64,000 nucleotides of DNA. Origin: Talinum fruticosum. Taxonomy: Eukaryota; Streptophyta; Magnoliopsida; Caryophyllales; Talinaceae. The translations under genes and the position numbers were made by a program. Shown in pieces: positions 48,760 through 60,112 of the stretch; the stretch's first letter is position 1, and the number at the start of each line of letters is the position of its first letter. The notes beneath the pieces were generated by a model. The model saw nothing but the letters and a program-made list of their open reading frames with translations. It was not told the origin of the DNA and ran no database searches. The stretch covers positions 9,748,501 through 9,812,500 of the forward strand of contig JAITYX010000011.1 in the NCBI GenBank assembly GCA_021018815.1, given 5' to 3'.

Positions 48760-49270
48760 GAATGGTGTTACAATAATGATTGGGGCATGGTGTGGAGAGG
48801 TAGAGTGCAGCATATTTGGAGGAAATTAATGATTGTGAGGCATAGAGACTTGGAGTTACGAGGATAGAGATGTAGGTTGTAGTAGTAGGCAAAGAAAAAT
48901 GGAGCATGCAATTAAACTTTTGACCTAAATGTTGAGGTTTTGGGAAGGAAAGAGTGAATTTTGCATGTTTAGACCTTAGGAGGATAATCATTCTTTGAGA
49001 TTATTTGATCCAAGCAACTAGAAAGCCAAATGAATATTTTCAAAGTTTACTCCTAATATTATTTCCAACTAAATTAAACCATCAACTAACAAACTTGTAA
49101 ATAAATACATATATGTAAGCTAATTAACACATTATATGAATTTTATGATCAATCATTAAACTAAGTTATTTAACGAGTAAATCACATATATAAATCAAAT
49201 TTTTTAATTTATCTTTTAGTTTGGGCGTCACACAGGTGCTCCACAAAATTGGAGCATATATACCATCCCT

Positions 49271-50176
49271 TAGGGGTGTGTAAAGTCGGTTAACCGGACT
49301 TTCGGTTAACCAAAAATCGGTTAACCGAAATTTCGGTTCGTCAAAACATCAAACCGTAACCGAACCGAAAATTTTCGGTTAACCAATTTTTCCGTTCGAC
49401 AAAAATTCGATCCGTAACCGAACCGATTGAGAGTATAAATAGTCTCTTATCATGTTAACCGAAACATCCAATGAGAATCTCATCAAAGCTAAATGTTACA
49501 GAACCGCTAGATTTGTTGGGAAGGAAGCAACCACTGCGAACACCGGACCGGGGATGGTCAGATTTGTCGCAAACACCATAAACGCCGGCGCGGAGAGGGT
49601 CTGTTTATGGGAGAGAGGAGAGAGACAAGTGGGAAAGTAGATTGGACAAAGCAAACAACGCAAACGTCTTAGTCGATGGGAGAGAGATAGGTAGGAGGAT
49701 CTAGATCGACTCGATGGGAGAGAGCAAGCGAGGAGATAGAGAGAGGTGGGAGAGGCTGTCGTCGACGGCAGAGAGGAAGAGAGAGGAGAGAGGAGAGAGA
49801 GAGGTTGTCGACGGCGAGCAAGCAGAGAGCACGAGAGGTTGTCGACGGTGAAACCAGAGAGCACGAGCGAGGAGAGAGAGAGAGGGCCCAAGGGGGTCTC
49901 GGTAGAAATTGAAAGGCCAGGCGCTAGGGTTAACATGATAAGAGACTATTTATACTCTCAACTTTCTTTTTTTTTCGGTTCGGTTAACCGACGGTTAACC
50001 GATTTTTCAATAATCATGAACCGAAACCGAACCGTGAACCGAAAATATTTTTCAGTTCGGTTAACCGAACCGAACCGATTCGATTTTTTGAAAAATATGT
50101 TCGGTTAACCGCTTTTTTATTCGATTTTTCGGTTTTCGGGTCGGTTTTTCGGTTTCGGTTTTTCTGCACACCCCTA
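49271..50176. mobile_element. Non-autonomous hAT element, 906 bp, TSD ccatccct
   Basis: TAGGGGTGTG at the left and CACACCCCTA at the right are perfect inverted ends, with the 8-bp duplication ccatccct at 49263-49270 and 50177-50184. The empty site, with a single ccatccct, is in block copy 1 near 38401. Both arms are built of GGTTAACCGAA-type palindromes; the centre is GA-rich without coding capacity. This is a textbook hAT signature. Confidence 0.93.
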
Positions 50177-50186
50177 CCATCCCTTG

Positions 50187-50650
50187 ATGTAACATGCCTA
50201 ATATGTTCAACCAAATTGAAACACAAGAACATATACTATTTGTTTGTGTCTTTGGAACTGAAATCGGACAACAAATTCTGCAATGGTTGCTGATTACTTA
50301 TCAAGCACGAACCTACAGTTCTATGGGTGGCTTTTACACATGAACAAGCCAAGGCAAGTCATTACCTTTATTAGAGCAACTATGGCTGTCATGTTCTATG
50401 AAATGCGGAGAAGCAGAAATAAGAAGGCTTTTAATCACAAACATTAAGATGCAACTCGATCTACCTCAGTAGTCCAAGACAACCTCAAATTGAGATTCCA
50501 ATTCCTCAGTAAAGGATGGAAAAACAATATCAATTATGTAATCTTTGAATAGCCTCATTTTCTTATAGTTGTACAAATACTTGTACTTGTGGAATATCCT
50601 TGAGTGTTTTTCAGGGCCACTTGTTGGTAATGAAATTATCTAACTGTTTA
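50187..50650 (+). pseudogene. LINE zf-RVT remnant, second copy
   Basis: Same sequence as 38405-38895 with small indels (for example, a shorter ACAAACAG stretch near 50315) that break the frame further. The hAT insertion sits immediately upstream. Confidence 0.6.
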
Positions 50651-50885
50651 TCGAGAAAATTAAAAATTAAAAATAATATAATCCCTTTATTAGGGTTATA
50701 GTCATTAGTAAACCTAAACCTTTTAACCTGAATTTGAACCTTTCGAACAATTTTGATCTAGTTCTAGGATACTCATTAGACATACTCACTCCTAATCGAG
50801 GGTGCACAGGAGGCCCCAACCTTATCTTCATGAGCTCCTCACGTGTCTTCCCAAAAAGAATGAGAAGCCGAAAACTTGGCATACA

Positions 50886-51749
50886 TAAATCACGTTGAAT
50901 GTTGTCTAATGTTACCAACTGATATCAAATGATAAATTGAAATTCATTGGTCAGGAAAATTTCACAAATCATCATATTCTTCAAGTATCCAAAATCACAT
51001 GTAGTGTACTAAGATGCTGACAATGAGAAAGATCAATCAATTCACTAATTTTTTAATAGGGTCCATATTTGTATGTTTGTGATACCGTTTCTCGAGTCGA
51101 TTACAATCTTAAGAAATTTGGTCTAATCTAATATAACCAGAGTTAGACGTGAGTATGGTAAACTATAAATAAAACCAAACGAGCAATTGTAGAAAACATG
51201 CTTTCTTGGGGTGTAACAATTGGTTTGTTTCTGGGTTGATGTCTTGCACTCCTATATTAGTATACGACTATGAAGTATTGTACTTGAGTTGTTGACAAGA
51301 AAATATAGGTTATTTGGTCTACGTTATGAGATGATTTTCAAAGAGAGAAAACAAGTAGCCACACAACTAACTTTTTCTCTTTTAGTTATAAGGTACAGTA
51401 AGGAGAAATGCTTGTTAGCTGTGAATTTTGTCTTGTGATATAAAATTTGTTTGAAATCTGAATGATTTATATGAATGGAAGACAACGGAGCTTCGCCCAC
51501 TCCCAAAAGGCCCCAACGCAACCCACTCTAAAAAAGTAAAAAAAAAAATAGGAAGACGGGGAAATCACGTAAAACCTATGGCGTAAAACTGGGAACACTT
51601 CTTTCAAAGAAACATCATAATTACTCCAACTGATTCTAGGATTGTTTGTAATGAACCTGGATTGCTCTTTCTACACAACTTTATCGAATTTAGGGTTTGA
51701 ACCATTGCAACCCAGATTGCAACTAAATGAGCCTTCCAAATAGCTATGT
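50886..51749. other. 3' flank of NPH3
   Basis: Intergenic AT-rich DNA including the 3' untranslated region of the minus-strand NPH3 gene. No other gene recognised. Confidence 0.4.
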
Positions 51750-54700
51750 TCAAGATATGGAGTTCCTCCACCTTTTTGGTGCCTTTCTTGTCTGATCAGG
51801 AGCATGCTGATCAGAACCACCATCATTTGTCTCAAGATGACTCATTTTTGCAAATCTACTCAACTTCTTCCACCCACTGCTCCAAGCAGATGAGGATTGT
51901 TGCTTGGGCTTGGTCATCATCTTATCAAACTGCCTTTGCAAAGTCTCCATCTCATTCTGAAGTTCAAGGTACTTGGTCTTCACAGTCTCAAGCTCAAATT
52001 TTAAGGTATTTATATCCTTTTTAGCCGCAGCCCACCCCTCTTGGAAGGACTGGGGGTGGCCTCCAGGAGGGTCTTTCGGGTTGAGACCATGGGCTGGTAG
52101 TGAGACTCCCCACCTATTGTTGCTACTGTTGCATCTTTCAAGGAGCTGCTGGCTATTGCGTTGCTTATTTTGACTTGTTCTGAAAAGAGAACTTGCACAA
52201 CTACTCTTAAGGGAAGTCTCTCGTTTTGGGCTGCATGCATGCAGGCATCGATTGAGAGCTTTTGGCAGTCCATCACCCGACATAATCTCTTCCTTTCATG
52301 TTCTGAAAGCATAGGGTGTGCCTGTAGATTCCAATTGCAGAGCTCATTAGTCAATGTAATTTTTATGGTGGCTTGTTTACCCAAACCCACATTGGCATGA
52401 CCGTAACTGAGTATTTGAAACTACTTACAACGTCAATTGCATTTTCTAGGCAAGTTTAATAAGCATACCTATAGTAGAACTGACTGTGACCTAACTTAAT
52501 GAATCTGATTCCACCAGGATATTCAAATATTCAATCGACATAACTTTATGTAAGTTATATTCATTCTATGCACAATTGACGACTAAAAAACAATTTCCTT
52601 AGAGTGAAATGATGCTCTCATTATCCGGAAAACACCTTGATAGTTACATTCATGTCTAAGTTCAATTTAACTGTCCCACGCTTTCTATAGAGATGCGAAC
52701 TTTCAAAATGTAAAGGACTGCAAAACCTAAATGCTTAAGTACCTTAAGATAAGAGTCAATCGCTCGATAAAGGCCGTCATCACAAGTCCTAGCAGACTCA
52801 GGAAGAGCCTCAGCCAAAACCTGAAATTTGGTGAGGGAGAGATTTCGATCCTTTGCTATCTCCGTCAGGTAACTATCAACAAGCCTAGCCACTCTCATCT
52901 TGGCATTTGTAGCTCCTCCAGGCCCCATTTGATTCTCTTCATACGAGCTCTTGTCTATGGTCAAAGGCTGCCTGCTAGGACTTGCACATTCAGTCTGCTC
53001 CTGCACCAGAAAATGTTCCAGAAGCCTCTGAACCAAATCCACATCATACATCATTTTTCCCTCATTATAACTTGGGATCAGGAGGTCTGACAGGGTCGCT
53101 TGCTCAAACTGCATCCCCACGCGCTTCTCGAGCTCAGTGACCAATGCTGGGGCTACCTTTAGCATTATAGCCATCCTCAGAAGCCTGAGTAGGAAGCTGC
53201 AGGAAACACTGTCTTTCTGGGGTGGGATTATGCTAATCAGGCTTTCAATGATCATTCTTTGATCCTTAGCTTTAACAGTTTCTGGGCCATCCTTAGTTCC
53301 TGCTACTATCATGTGAAGCCCCCTTTCCAGCTTCCTCCACCACTGTTGCTGCCGGTGCTGCTAGTCTCCCTGCTGATATTCTCACTGCTGCTGCTGCTGT
53401 TGCAAATCAACTCGTCTTTCATTAAACCCGGGAGCCATTTTGATGCATAGTGCATAATCGAAGCACCAATGAGCTCAAATCGCATCCCTTTAACCTTAAT
53501 GGCAGTGATGACACGAACGAAGTGATCTATCCTGAGAATGGAGACATCCTCAAACCACCAATCAGGAGGGATCTGCCCTTGTCCATCCCTACTTGGGCTC
53601 GAGTCGTTCCATTTTGGACTGGACCCCAAACCTTTCATGGGCTTGCCAGTGTAGTTCCATCGAATGCCCTTGGGATTTGCACAGGCTTTCCAAGCAATTG
53701 ACTCACTGCACCTCCGGACTATCTGGAGATTCTCTGCCCATGGGGAGAGCTTCTCACAATTCTTCAACACTATGATGGAGTCCCTCCAAGAGGACAGAAC
53801 GACGTAGCTTAGAAAAGCTTCAGTTTTGAAGATGAGATTACCTTCTTCTAGGTCCTCTGTCATCTCTAGGTACTCTGCAGCACATCTTAGGCCTGAGATA
53901 TTGGATGCTGCCAGATCAACTGCAATCCCATAGCAGAATTTGGCTGCCAACTCAAATGAATCGGGCCCACCCGGCAAGTCATCCAAGATTATCTTGTTCA
54001 GTTCCCCATCATGGGTTCCATATATTATCCTGTTCAATCTCCCACACCTAGATATCAAAGGGTACTTTTTGTGTTCATAAAAGGGAGCAAAAAAAAAAAA
54101 ACGATTAGTACAGACTGTAAAACAAGGTATCTCCGGATTGAGGAAAGCTTGTTTTCATTGTTAGTAACTTAGTAACATCTTCATCCATATGAGTATAAGA
54201 AGCAACCAAGCATGAGCCTCGCCAGAGGCTAGGGTTTGGGGAGGCATAATTATAGGTAGCCTAACCAATTTCCTTGGTGTTATAGTTATACTAATCAAAT
54301 TCAATAAGCCTAAACATCAACCAAGGCCAACTGTGGCAAATAATACAACTACAGTCTATACGCAAAACCCAGTATGAGTTCTATCATAATGTTACCCTAG
54401 ACAAGAGTTGGCAGAAAGCCTACTTCTGCCATACCCACCAACAGCATTTTCAGATTAAAAAAAAAAAGAAAACCGAAACATAGCGAAACAGTTGAAGGGG
54501 AATGGGGAATTTCACCTTATGCAAGTGGAAGCTAACTTCACCAACTTGGATCGTAAGATCACTTGGAATGTCAGTCGCAACAAACCTTGATCAAATGACA
54601 AAAGACATCAAATTCTAGAGGCAAACTGCTTCAATTAATTCCCAAACTCAATCAAATGGAGGGAAAAATAAAGGTTCATCCCTTTGGCTGCAGAAATGAA

Positions 54701-54827
54701 CGAACAACACATACCATGATTGACCTCTTTGCTCGAAGCCATCAGTCTGAAGGCTGTGTTTGGCAGGGACAAGAGCACCATTTCCATAATCTCTCCCTTC
54801 AACAGACTCAGTTTCATAATCCCACAT
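51750..54827 (-). CDS. NPH3: NPH3 orthologue (phototropin signalling BTB-NPH3 protein), frame broken twice
   Basis: NPH3 links phototropin blue-light receptors to phototropism at the plasma membrane and acts as a CUL3 substrate adaptor. Exons: 54827-54715, 54585-54516, 54064-52743, 52321-51750; junction phases all fit. About 692 residues, against about 745 in Arabidopsis. The start [17 protein letters not shown] matches the family; other NPH3-like paralogues start differently. The BTB domain includes [26 protein letters not shown] split over exons 2 and 3. The NPH3 domain covers [17 protein letters not shown] to [12 protein letters not shown] coiled coil ([20 protein letters not shown]) and tail KRWRNSIS, the 14-3-3 site, end the protein. 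A base is missing at 53319-53323 and another at 52052-52056. Both lie in five-base C or G runs, so either a pseudogene or consensus error. Confidence 0.92.
52322..52742 (-). other. Intron 3 of NPH3
   Basis: GTACTTAAG at 52742 to CTACAG at 52322 on the minus strand; it joins DSYLK to AHPML in frame. Nothing else inside. Confidence 0.8.
54065..54515 (-). other. Intron 2 of NPH3
   Basis: GTGAAATTC at 54515 to AAAAAG at 54065 on the minus strand; it joins FHLHK to YPLISR in frame. Nothing else inside. Confidence 0.8.
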
Positions 54828-55300
54828 TCTGAATCCCACGTATCAGGTCTCCCTAACCACTCAGGATCTAATTTTTCCCCTTTTCTTATATAAGAGATGG
54901 AAAATGCAGAGATGGAACAGAGCAAGTGTGCAGAAGATAGTGACTATAATGGGAAATTCTCCACATGGGCATCGCTTGGAATTATTCACCCCCGCCGGGG
55001 ATGGGGAGCATGGTTTCTCTCGCCATATTCAGAGGACAAATCTTTCAATCCAGGCTGTAGAGTTAATAAACAATTTTGCCTTCCAGCTCTTGCATGACCG
55101 TGCTCCTGAATTTTTTCTTTTGAAATTTGGCTTATGATGGATGATTTGCACACTCTCTCCCCGTATCTGTTAATTACTCAACTTGGTGAATCACTCAATC
55201 TGCAGCAGCAGCAACAACAACAATGAGTAGGAGAATCCAGCTTTTGCTTTGTCTGTCCATCCCATAAAGGCGTCTCTATATAATTAGTCACGAGTGGAAG
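54828..55300 (-). promoter_or_regulatory. 5' leader and candidate promoter of NPH3
   Basis: Upstream of the NPH3 ATG. On the minus strand TATATAG (55282-55276) is a possible TATA element about 450 bases from the start codon. CA-rich and CAG/CAA repeats lie near 55200-55225. No experimentally defined light-responsive box was confidently seen. Confidence 0.3.
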
Positions 55301-55402
55301 AATCTTGACCATTTTTACGGGTACTGGTAATTCCACGGAGCCTATCCATGTTTTATTTTACGACATATCTAGCCTCCTGTGAATTGTGCGCTTGCTATTA
55401 TC

Positions 55403-55426
55403 ATATATATATATATATATATATAT
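55403..55426. repeat. (AT)n microsatellite
   Basis: Twelve AT units, readable directly. Confidence 0.9.
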
Positions 55427-55448
55427 TTGGGTTTTGTAATTTAGATAA

Positions 55449-55855
55449 GAACATGCATTAAATAAGATGAGAGTTTAAATTAAAGGTTAAATTTTTTTCT
55501 CCACCTAAGCATACATTAAATAAGACAAGATTTTAAGTTAAAGTATTAAAATTTTTTTCCATTAAAAATTTTTTAAAAAACTTTCATTTGAATAATCGTT
55601 TACAAGATTTTTTTTTGATCCAAGATAATAGTTTTTGCTCATATTAGTTTACAAAATAATTAAATAAGGCGAGAGTTTTAATTCCTCCCAACATGCATTA
55701 AATAAGGTGAGACTTTAAATTAAAATATTAAGTTCCTTTTTCTATAAATTTTTTATAAAAAAAAACTTTCATTTGAGTAATAGTTTACAAGATTATTTTT
55801 TGATCCAAGATAATAGTTTTGTTCATATTAGTTTAGAAGATAGTTTACAAGATTA
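55449..55855. repeat. Tandem duplication, period ~182 bp
   Basis: CATTAAATAAGRYRAGA begins near 55452, 55511 and 55692, and ACTTTCATTTGARTAAT near 55580 and 55764. The last two spacings give a unit of 181-184 bases in nearly two copies, plus an extra partial start. Confidence 0.75.
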
Positions 55856-56816
55856 CTAAAGGAAGTAAAATGATATTTCATTTAAAAAAATTATTTTAAA
55901 ATAAAAATTATTAAATTACTTTAGGGAATAAATCCATTTAAGTGTTTTCAATCAATTAAATAATATGAACAGAAACATACACCTAACAATAAACAAAAAT
56001 AAAAAAAATTCAAAGCAACAATTCAACTGTACACATCTTTCATACATTTCCTTCATAGTTAACAATATACATGAATAAATTATGAACTCTATATACGTCC
56101 ATACAATTCATAGTTAAACAAAAATAATTCATACACCTTTTTCATAACTAGCTCTTAATTCATTGTCGTGCTTTCAATTTTACATGAAATTCTCCACCTA
56201 ACAATTTATACGTCAACAAGTTAAATAAAACAAATTGAATTGATAATAAAAAAAAATAATTTGATCCAAATGAGTGGGAACAAAATGTAATCTTATTTAA
56301 AATTGACCCGACCTGAATTCAAAACAACTCATGCATATTTTACAAAAAGTAAAAAAAATTCAGGAAAATAAAAACCAGTTTAAAGAATTAAAAATTATTT
56401 CCAATTTATACTTTTTTCCTCCCATTTCGTTAAATAAATAGATTATATTCCTAGAAAAAAAAACTGTTTTGAAATTACTGATTTATAGAAATAAATTTCC
56501 GTTAATAATTAGATTATACAAATAAATTTCATAATTATATTCTAATTAGTTTGTTAGTATAATTTATATTAGCTTCCATTAAAGAATTTTCTCTCCTTAA
56601 ATAAATTTTCATTTTAAAATTTATTTCTTCCCATTTCCTTGAATAAATAAGTTGTACAAGTGGTTGTTATTTAGTTTCAATAGACTGATTTTAAATTTCT
56701 TCTATATCTATATATTAATCATTGTTATTCATTTTATTTTAAAAAATATCAATTTTTCCTCTAACCAAATATTATAATATGTAAAAGAAAAGAAAAATGG
56801 TGTTTGGGAGTCACAG
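55856..56816. other. AT-rich intergenic DNA
   Basis: Nothing recognised apart from very AT-rich sequence with short ATAAATTTC/TAATTAG echoes. Confidence 0.4.
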
Positions 56817-56824
56817 CCACCCAC

Positions 56825-57414
56825 TATACCTGGCAATCGGGTCATTTGGTTCAGGTTCGGTTCGGGTTAGTTGGGTTCGGGTTAACTTCGAGTCGATCTT
56901 GTTTGGGTCCGGTTCGGTTTCGGGTTCGGGTAAACTTCGGGTTGATCTCGTTTGGGTTCGTTCGGTTTCGGTTTGGGTCAACTTCGGTTCAATTCAACTT
57001 CGGGTCAATCTCTTCGGGTCGAGTTCGGGTTCAATTCGGGTTAATTTCGGATCGAGTCAACTTCAGTGTCGTAATCGGGTCACTTTTTTGGTCAAAATCG
57101 ATTCAAAATTCTACCCACCAAAAAATTAGGCACAAAAATCCATCCCGAGAGACCCAACAAAAAATCGTGGGTTGGTGACTTTTATTCGGGTTAAATCAAT
57201 TCGGATCTGATTCCGTTCGGGTCGGTTCGGTTTGATTTCGATTCCGGTCGAAATCGGGTTCATTAGATTTCGGGTCGGTTCGGTTCGGTCTATTCGGGTC
57301 GGTTCATTTCGGTTTTGGGTCAAAATTGGTTCAACTGTTTCGGATGTCGGTTAGGTTTGGGTTTCGAGTCGTTCGGGTTGACCAATTCGGTTCGGGTTAG
57401 TTTTGCCAAGTATA
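56825..57414. mobile_element. Non-autonomous hAT element, 590 bp, TSD ccacccac
   Basis: TATACCTGGCAA at the left and TTGCCAAGTATA at the right (one mismatch), with the exact 8-bp duplication ccacccac at 56817-56824 and 57415-57422. The body is almost wholly TCGGGT/TCGGTT hexamer variants, giving false long reading frames rich in Gly, Val and Arg. It has no transposase. Confidence 0.92.
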
Positions 57415-58455
57415 CCACCCACTATGGGTGCCCCCACAAGTTGTGTCACAAGTCGTGGTGGACAGCAATGATTAAATAACCCAAATATCCACCACAGGTT
57501 TTCCCACAAGCCGTGGGGAAGCCCGTGGTGGACACCAGAGGTCCCCACTAACCATGGGGAGACCTGTGATGACCTCTTGAACCAACCAATTGACCCACAC
57601 TGGTAGTGGGGTCTATGGTGACCTCTAAAGCAATCTTGAACCCCCATAACTCGAGGATCTTGTCTCGGGATGCTTGGGAGCTTTGTAGTTTGTGTCGGAA
57701 CCGAGTTTAAGCTTTTAAGTATGGTCTCGGGTCACAACGAGGAATTTAATAATTATATATGTAAAGAAATAAGAGAGATAACAACCATAACGCAAAATGA
57801 GAAGTTAATTCCGTGGGCTGGAGCACTTTACCGGTACAAAATATAGGAAGGTCACATGAGATTATATCCCGACCTACGGACAACGACTTTCACTCCTAAA
57901 TCATGAGTCCTTCCGAGTAATAAACTTGGGTATACGCGTGAGTGATTCCGAATCCCTATAACATAGTACGATGGGTCGGCTCACAAGCGTTAAAATACAA
58001 AATCTAGGAAGGTGACTTATTCCGGTCCGAGGGTAGCGACTTTCACTATTAGGTTACGAGTCCTCCCGGATAAGAAACTTCGATATACGCGTGAGTGTTT
58101 CGAATCCCTGTAATGTGGTACGTTAGGTCGGCTCACATGCGTCGAAATACAAAATCTAGGAAGGTGATGTATTCCGGCCTACGGATAGCGGCTTTCACTC
58201 CTAGATCATGAGTCTTTCTGGGTAGTAAACTAGTATATACGCATGAGTGGTTCCGAATCCCAGTCATTGTGTTACACTTGGGTCGACTTACATGCGTCAA
58301 AATACAAAAATTTAGGAAGGTGACTTATTCCGAGCCTAAGGGCGGCAACTTTTACTCCTAGATTACGAGTCCTCCCGGATAGGAAACTTATGCACACGAG
58401 CAGTGGTTCCGAATCCAAGTACCATGGTATGTTGGGTCGGCTCACAAGTGTCGAT
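57415..58455 (+). repeat. Inverted, partial copy of the 36526 LTR family
   Basis: The reverse complement of this interval resembles 36526-37100 and 42124-42330: CACGGCTTGTGGGAGCACCC-type segments, a Leu-rich-looking TTGTGAGGG segment, then the unit that closes at TCGGCTCACA near 58455, equivalent to the LTR terminus at 36526. The hAT element at 56825 interrupts or abuts its left edge. Confidence 0.6.
57833..58455. repeat. Tandem array, four units of ~154 bp
   Basis: GGTCGGCTCAC or close variants occur at about 57974, 58126, 58281 and 58435, spacings 152, 155 and 154. Each unit also contains TACAAAATMTAGGAAGGT, a CGACTTTCACTCCTA block, GAGTCCTYCCG and TACGCGTGAGTG. A single unit is present in reverse at 36526-36700. 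Confidence 0.9.
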
Positions 58456-59581
58456 TGAGTACCAATGTACTAGCTCTTACCCTAAAGAAATTCAAGATAA
58501 TAAAATTAAACTAAGTTCTAAGTTGAGAAGTGATTTGGACACATTAGTGAAGAAAATGTGGATCGCTTGAGTTCTAATGAGTTATGGTTGTTCTCATTCG
58601 ATTAAGAGTGAAGTATGGTAGGATTACCTTCTTGATGTTACTTATTACTAATGTCGTTATTATTAACTTAATTATAATTATTATTATATACATGCAAAGT
58701 TATTTTGGTTTTTGGGAGGTGAAGGACTCCCATTGAGCGGTGGTTGGTCATTCCCCTACTTTTAAATCTTCTTAGATCAAGAGTAAAAGTAAAGTATTTT
58801 GGCAAGCTTTACCATTTTGGAGGTCGTTTGGATTTTCTTTTAGTTACAAGGAACTTAATACGCATGAGTTACTTATGTGTACCTTTAAACTTGATATGTA
58901 AATCTATTCAGTGTTTGAGTACGTTTGTATCTAGAAATACATTGACATTCATAGACGCTCCGATTCGGCCTTAGTGGCCCCCACCAAAACTCTGTTATTA
59001 TTGTACGTTGTTTTATAGTGTAAGATTGTGTGAACCCAAAAGTTTAACCTGAATCCATATAGGCTCAAAACTCATTGTAGTTTCTGTATCGAAAAGAAAA
59101 AAATTTGCTAGCTCGACTTCCGATAGTTTTAAAAACATGTTATGTTTGCCAAGTTAATTCCTAGATTAGCCTCAAGAGTCCTGGAGAAGAGTACTGACGA
59201 TATGAGGGCGACGCGTTATATTAGTACTCTTTTAAAATAAAAAATTTAACTGAGTTTAATTTAATACCATTAAAATCTCAGCGAAATATTTATATTTTTT
59301 AATGTCTAACTTTGTTTTCTAGAGTTAATGAAAATAAAGTAGAAATACAGTTTTGATATCCAAAAAGTAAAACATGGTTAGTGGCTGAATGAATGTTACT
59401 GAGCTTCTTTGCTCTTTTTTGATTTCTTAGGCAACTTAGGTAGATGGTAGAGAAATTCAATATAGTACTCACTGAACCTCCTTAATATATAATAGGTCGA
59501 GTATTATGTCACGTTTTTTGCTCACTCCGTTTTATTGGCGTTGCAAGCAAAGAGAAAGCCCCACTTTTAAAATTTGAAGTT
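58456..59581. other. No recognisable feature
   Basis: AT-rich sequence with no supported gene; the first several hundred bases may belong to the retroelement whose LTR family precedes it, but no PBS or coding motif was found. Confidence 0.35.
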
Positions 59582-59589
59582 GTTGTAAA

Positions 59590-60112
59590 TAGGGATGGAA
59601 ATGGGCTGGTTGAGGTCGGGTGGAGTTGTACTCGCACTCATATCTATTTATAAAAATTGTACTCATATCCGTAGTTATATGTATCTGATTTTGAAAACTT
59701 ATACCCTACCTGCACACATAAGATTTTTTTGGGTTCTAACATTTTATTCATGTTTGAATGTATTTAGAAAAAAAATGCCCACATAGACATATAAGAATCA
59801 TCGTGATATTTTATCCCATGAGTATGAAGTTTTTACTGTCGGAAAATTGCAATTTAGTCATGAAGTGTGTAAGGTTTTTCTAGTGCATATTCATATGATA
59901 ATTGGCATGTTCATCAGTTCTGTGAAAAAAATTATCATATTAAGATAAATCGAGCATGAGTCAGGTGCAAGTGCGAGTACGGGCGGGTACATCCCGTACT
60001 CTGTCCATACCTGTATCGAAATCCGTTATTTCCCACCCGCCCCATCCAAATCCGTTATAAGCATGGTGAGTCCGCATATAACTTACAAATTCAAGTGAAA
60101 TTTTCGTCCCTA
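59590..60112. mobile_element. hAT-like non-autonomous element, 523 bp
   Basis: TAGGGATGGAAATGGG at the left and TTTCGTCCCTA at the right are inverted with a few mismatches. The flanking octamers gttgtaaa and gttgtgtg share their first five bases, suggesting a worn 8-bp duplication. GGGCGGG and CCCGCCCC motifs occur towards the right end, as in the element at 1-311. Confidence 0.65.

Larger units (their letters stand above)
42124..50885. mobile_element. Repeat block copy 2, expanded by three insertions
   Basis: Segments 42124-42425, 44887-45802, 48765-49270 and 50177-50885 match 36526-39095 in order. They are separated by a solo LTR (42426-44808), a second solo LTR (45803-48759) and a hAT element (49271-50176). 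The piece 44814-44886 has no counterpart in copy 1, where a deletion or replacement lies near 37200. Confidence 0.85.

Noticed and set aside
56797..57178. Gly/Ser/Val-rich frames
   Set aside because: They arise from the TCGGGT array of the hAT element at 56825.
57833..58455. CRISPR or rDNA spacer array
   Set aside because: Units of 154 bases with continuous homology and a copy in an LTR; no rRNA sequence nearby.
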